From: Lachnospiraceae bacterium V9D3004
Lineage (GTDB): Bacteria > Bacillota > Clostridia > Lachnospirales > Lachnospiraceae
Assembly: GCA_000621985.1 (NCBI GenBank)
Contig: JHWW01000002.1
Coordinates: 372,001-436,000, forward strand
Length of the DNA: 64,000 nt
Direction of reading: 5' to 3'
The translations under genes and the position numbers were made by a program. The notes beneath the pieces were generated by a model. The model did not search any database and was not told the origin of the DNA. It worked only from the letters and a program-made list of their open reading frames with translations. Of this stretch, positions 63,505-64,000 are shown piece after piece; within the stretch, counting starts at the first letter, position 1, and the number at the start of each line of letters is the position of its first letter.

Positions 63505-64000
63505 CGATATTGATTTTATCATTTTCAATGTATTCTACTGTGATAGAATCGCCGGCTTTGTATCTAACTATATCTATGATATTGGCAACGTTAATATCAT
63601 AGATAGCATCGTCCCCGGTAAATGTTATATAGAAGTGAGAGTTACCTTCTATTACAGCCTGGGCTATATTGGATATAATGCCGGTCTTTTTACTTGTGCC
63701 GGCGGGGACTTCGCCTTCTTCCAGATTGATATTGTTATCAGCAAGTAATTCTTTGTAGTTCTTTTCACATTCTTCCACAGAACCGGCTGTTGCAACAAGC
63801 GTATATTTTTTGATGTTGACCATTGCATACATTTTCACGAGGCCGGCACTGTCCTTTAAGGACATGAAATAAGTCGGTTCTCCGGCAATGTTAAGGAATA
63901 ATGGGAAAGTAGCGATATAACCAAGATTCTGAACTTTTCCTTCGGCGGAACTCATCGCTGAATATTCCTCAGCTCCGGGAATCTGATAATACCTGGTCAG
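63482..64000 (-). CDS. 3' part of an unrecognised gene, convergent with folD
   Basis: Read on the minus strand, the frame is open from the window edge to the TAA at 63484-63482, so at least 172 C-terminal residues are coding and the start lies to the right. The first visible methionine (codon at 63955-63953) is internal, since the frame upstream stays open and coding-like (TRYYQIPGAEEYS). A mixed alpha/beta part (YFMSLKDSAGLVKMYAMVNI) is followed by a small beta-rich C terminus (HFYITFTGDDAIYDINVANII...GDSITVEYI). No membrane helix is visible here. The only minus-strand gene in the window; function unknown to me. Confidence 0.75.
   Translation of the reverse strand: MTRYYQIPGAEEYSAMSSAEGKVQNLGYIATFPLFLNIAGEPTYFMSLKDSAGLVKMYAMVNIKKYTLVATAGSVEECEKNYKELLADNNINLEEGEVPAGTSKKTGIISNIAQAVIEGNSHFYITFTGDDAIYDINVANIIDIVRYKAGDSITVEYIENDKINIVTSIQSR

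Noticed and set aside
1-64000. Mobile elements, CRISPR arrays, tRNA or rRNA genes
   Set aside because: No transposase or integrase reading frame, no spaced repeat array and no cloverleaf or rRNA signature was seen.

Overview
The window is 64 kb of a low-to-moderate GC Firmicutes chromosome. It most resembles a motile, xylan-using member of the Lachnospiraceae (Butyrivibrio, Roseburia or relatives). That placement is inferred from CodY, AGGAGG-type ribosome binding sites, frequent TTG and GTG starts, a Bacillus-like fla/che order with fliY, cheC, cheD and flhF/flhG, DUF5696 and YesM/YesN proteins, and two carbohydrate gene clusters. I see no rRNA, tRNA, CRISPR array, insertion sequence or prophage. 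All genes are on the + strand except a partial gene at the right edge.

Region 1 (1-10217) is a glucuronoxylan oligosaccharide locus. It holds a DUF5696-like protein (5' end missing), two sugar permeases, a solute-binding lipoprotein with its own promoter, and three enzymes without signal peptides: a GH10 xylanase, a GH3 beta-xylosidase and a GH67 alpha-glucuronidase. The layout suggests import of (methylglucurono)xylo-oligosaccharides followed by cytoplasmic hydrolysis.

Region 2 (10200-16520) is housekeeping: nrdR, a YifB/ComM-type AAA protein, dprA, topA and codY. A perfect 15-base CodY box sits inside the codY promoter.

Region 3 (16615-52455) is a continuous fla/che run of about 36 kb directly behind codY. 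Order: flgB-flgC-fliE-fliF-fliG-fliH-fliI-fliJ-motE-like-fliK-flgD-TIGR02530 gene-flgE-flbD-motA-motB-fliL-fliM-fliY-cheY-fliO-fliP-fliQ-fliR-flhB-flhA-flhF-flhG-PilZ/YcgR-cheB-cheA-cheW-cheC-cheD-unknown-sigD(fliA)-fapA-unknown-SwrB/DUF6115-like-unknown membrane protein, then a hairpin terminator. It covers basal body, export gate, hook, stator, C-ring, chemotaxis core and the flagellar sigma factor. Flagellin, filament cap, hook-filament junction proteins, flgM and cheR are not here. Internal promoter-like signals lie before fliK, flbD and fliM.

Region 4 (52495-61938) is a sugar sensing and uptake locus. A membrane-anchored sugar-binding protein, a YesM-type kinase, a YesN-type AraC response regulator and a second sugar-binding lipoprotein form an overlapping operon. 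It is followed, behind a promoter that looks activator-dependent, by a ChvE/GguA/GguB (MmsA/MmsB)-type monosaccharide ABC transporter. This resembles the XylFII-LytS/YesN three-component sensors of clostridia, but with two candidate sensor proteins.

Region 5 (61939-64000) holds a terminator with a duplicated arm, a small acidic membrane protein, folD, and the 3' part of a convergent gene that overlaps folD by 23 bases. No intergenic stretch exceeds 300 bases.
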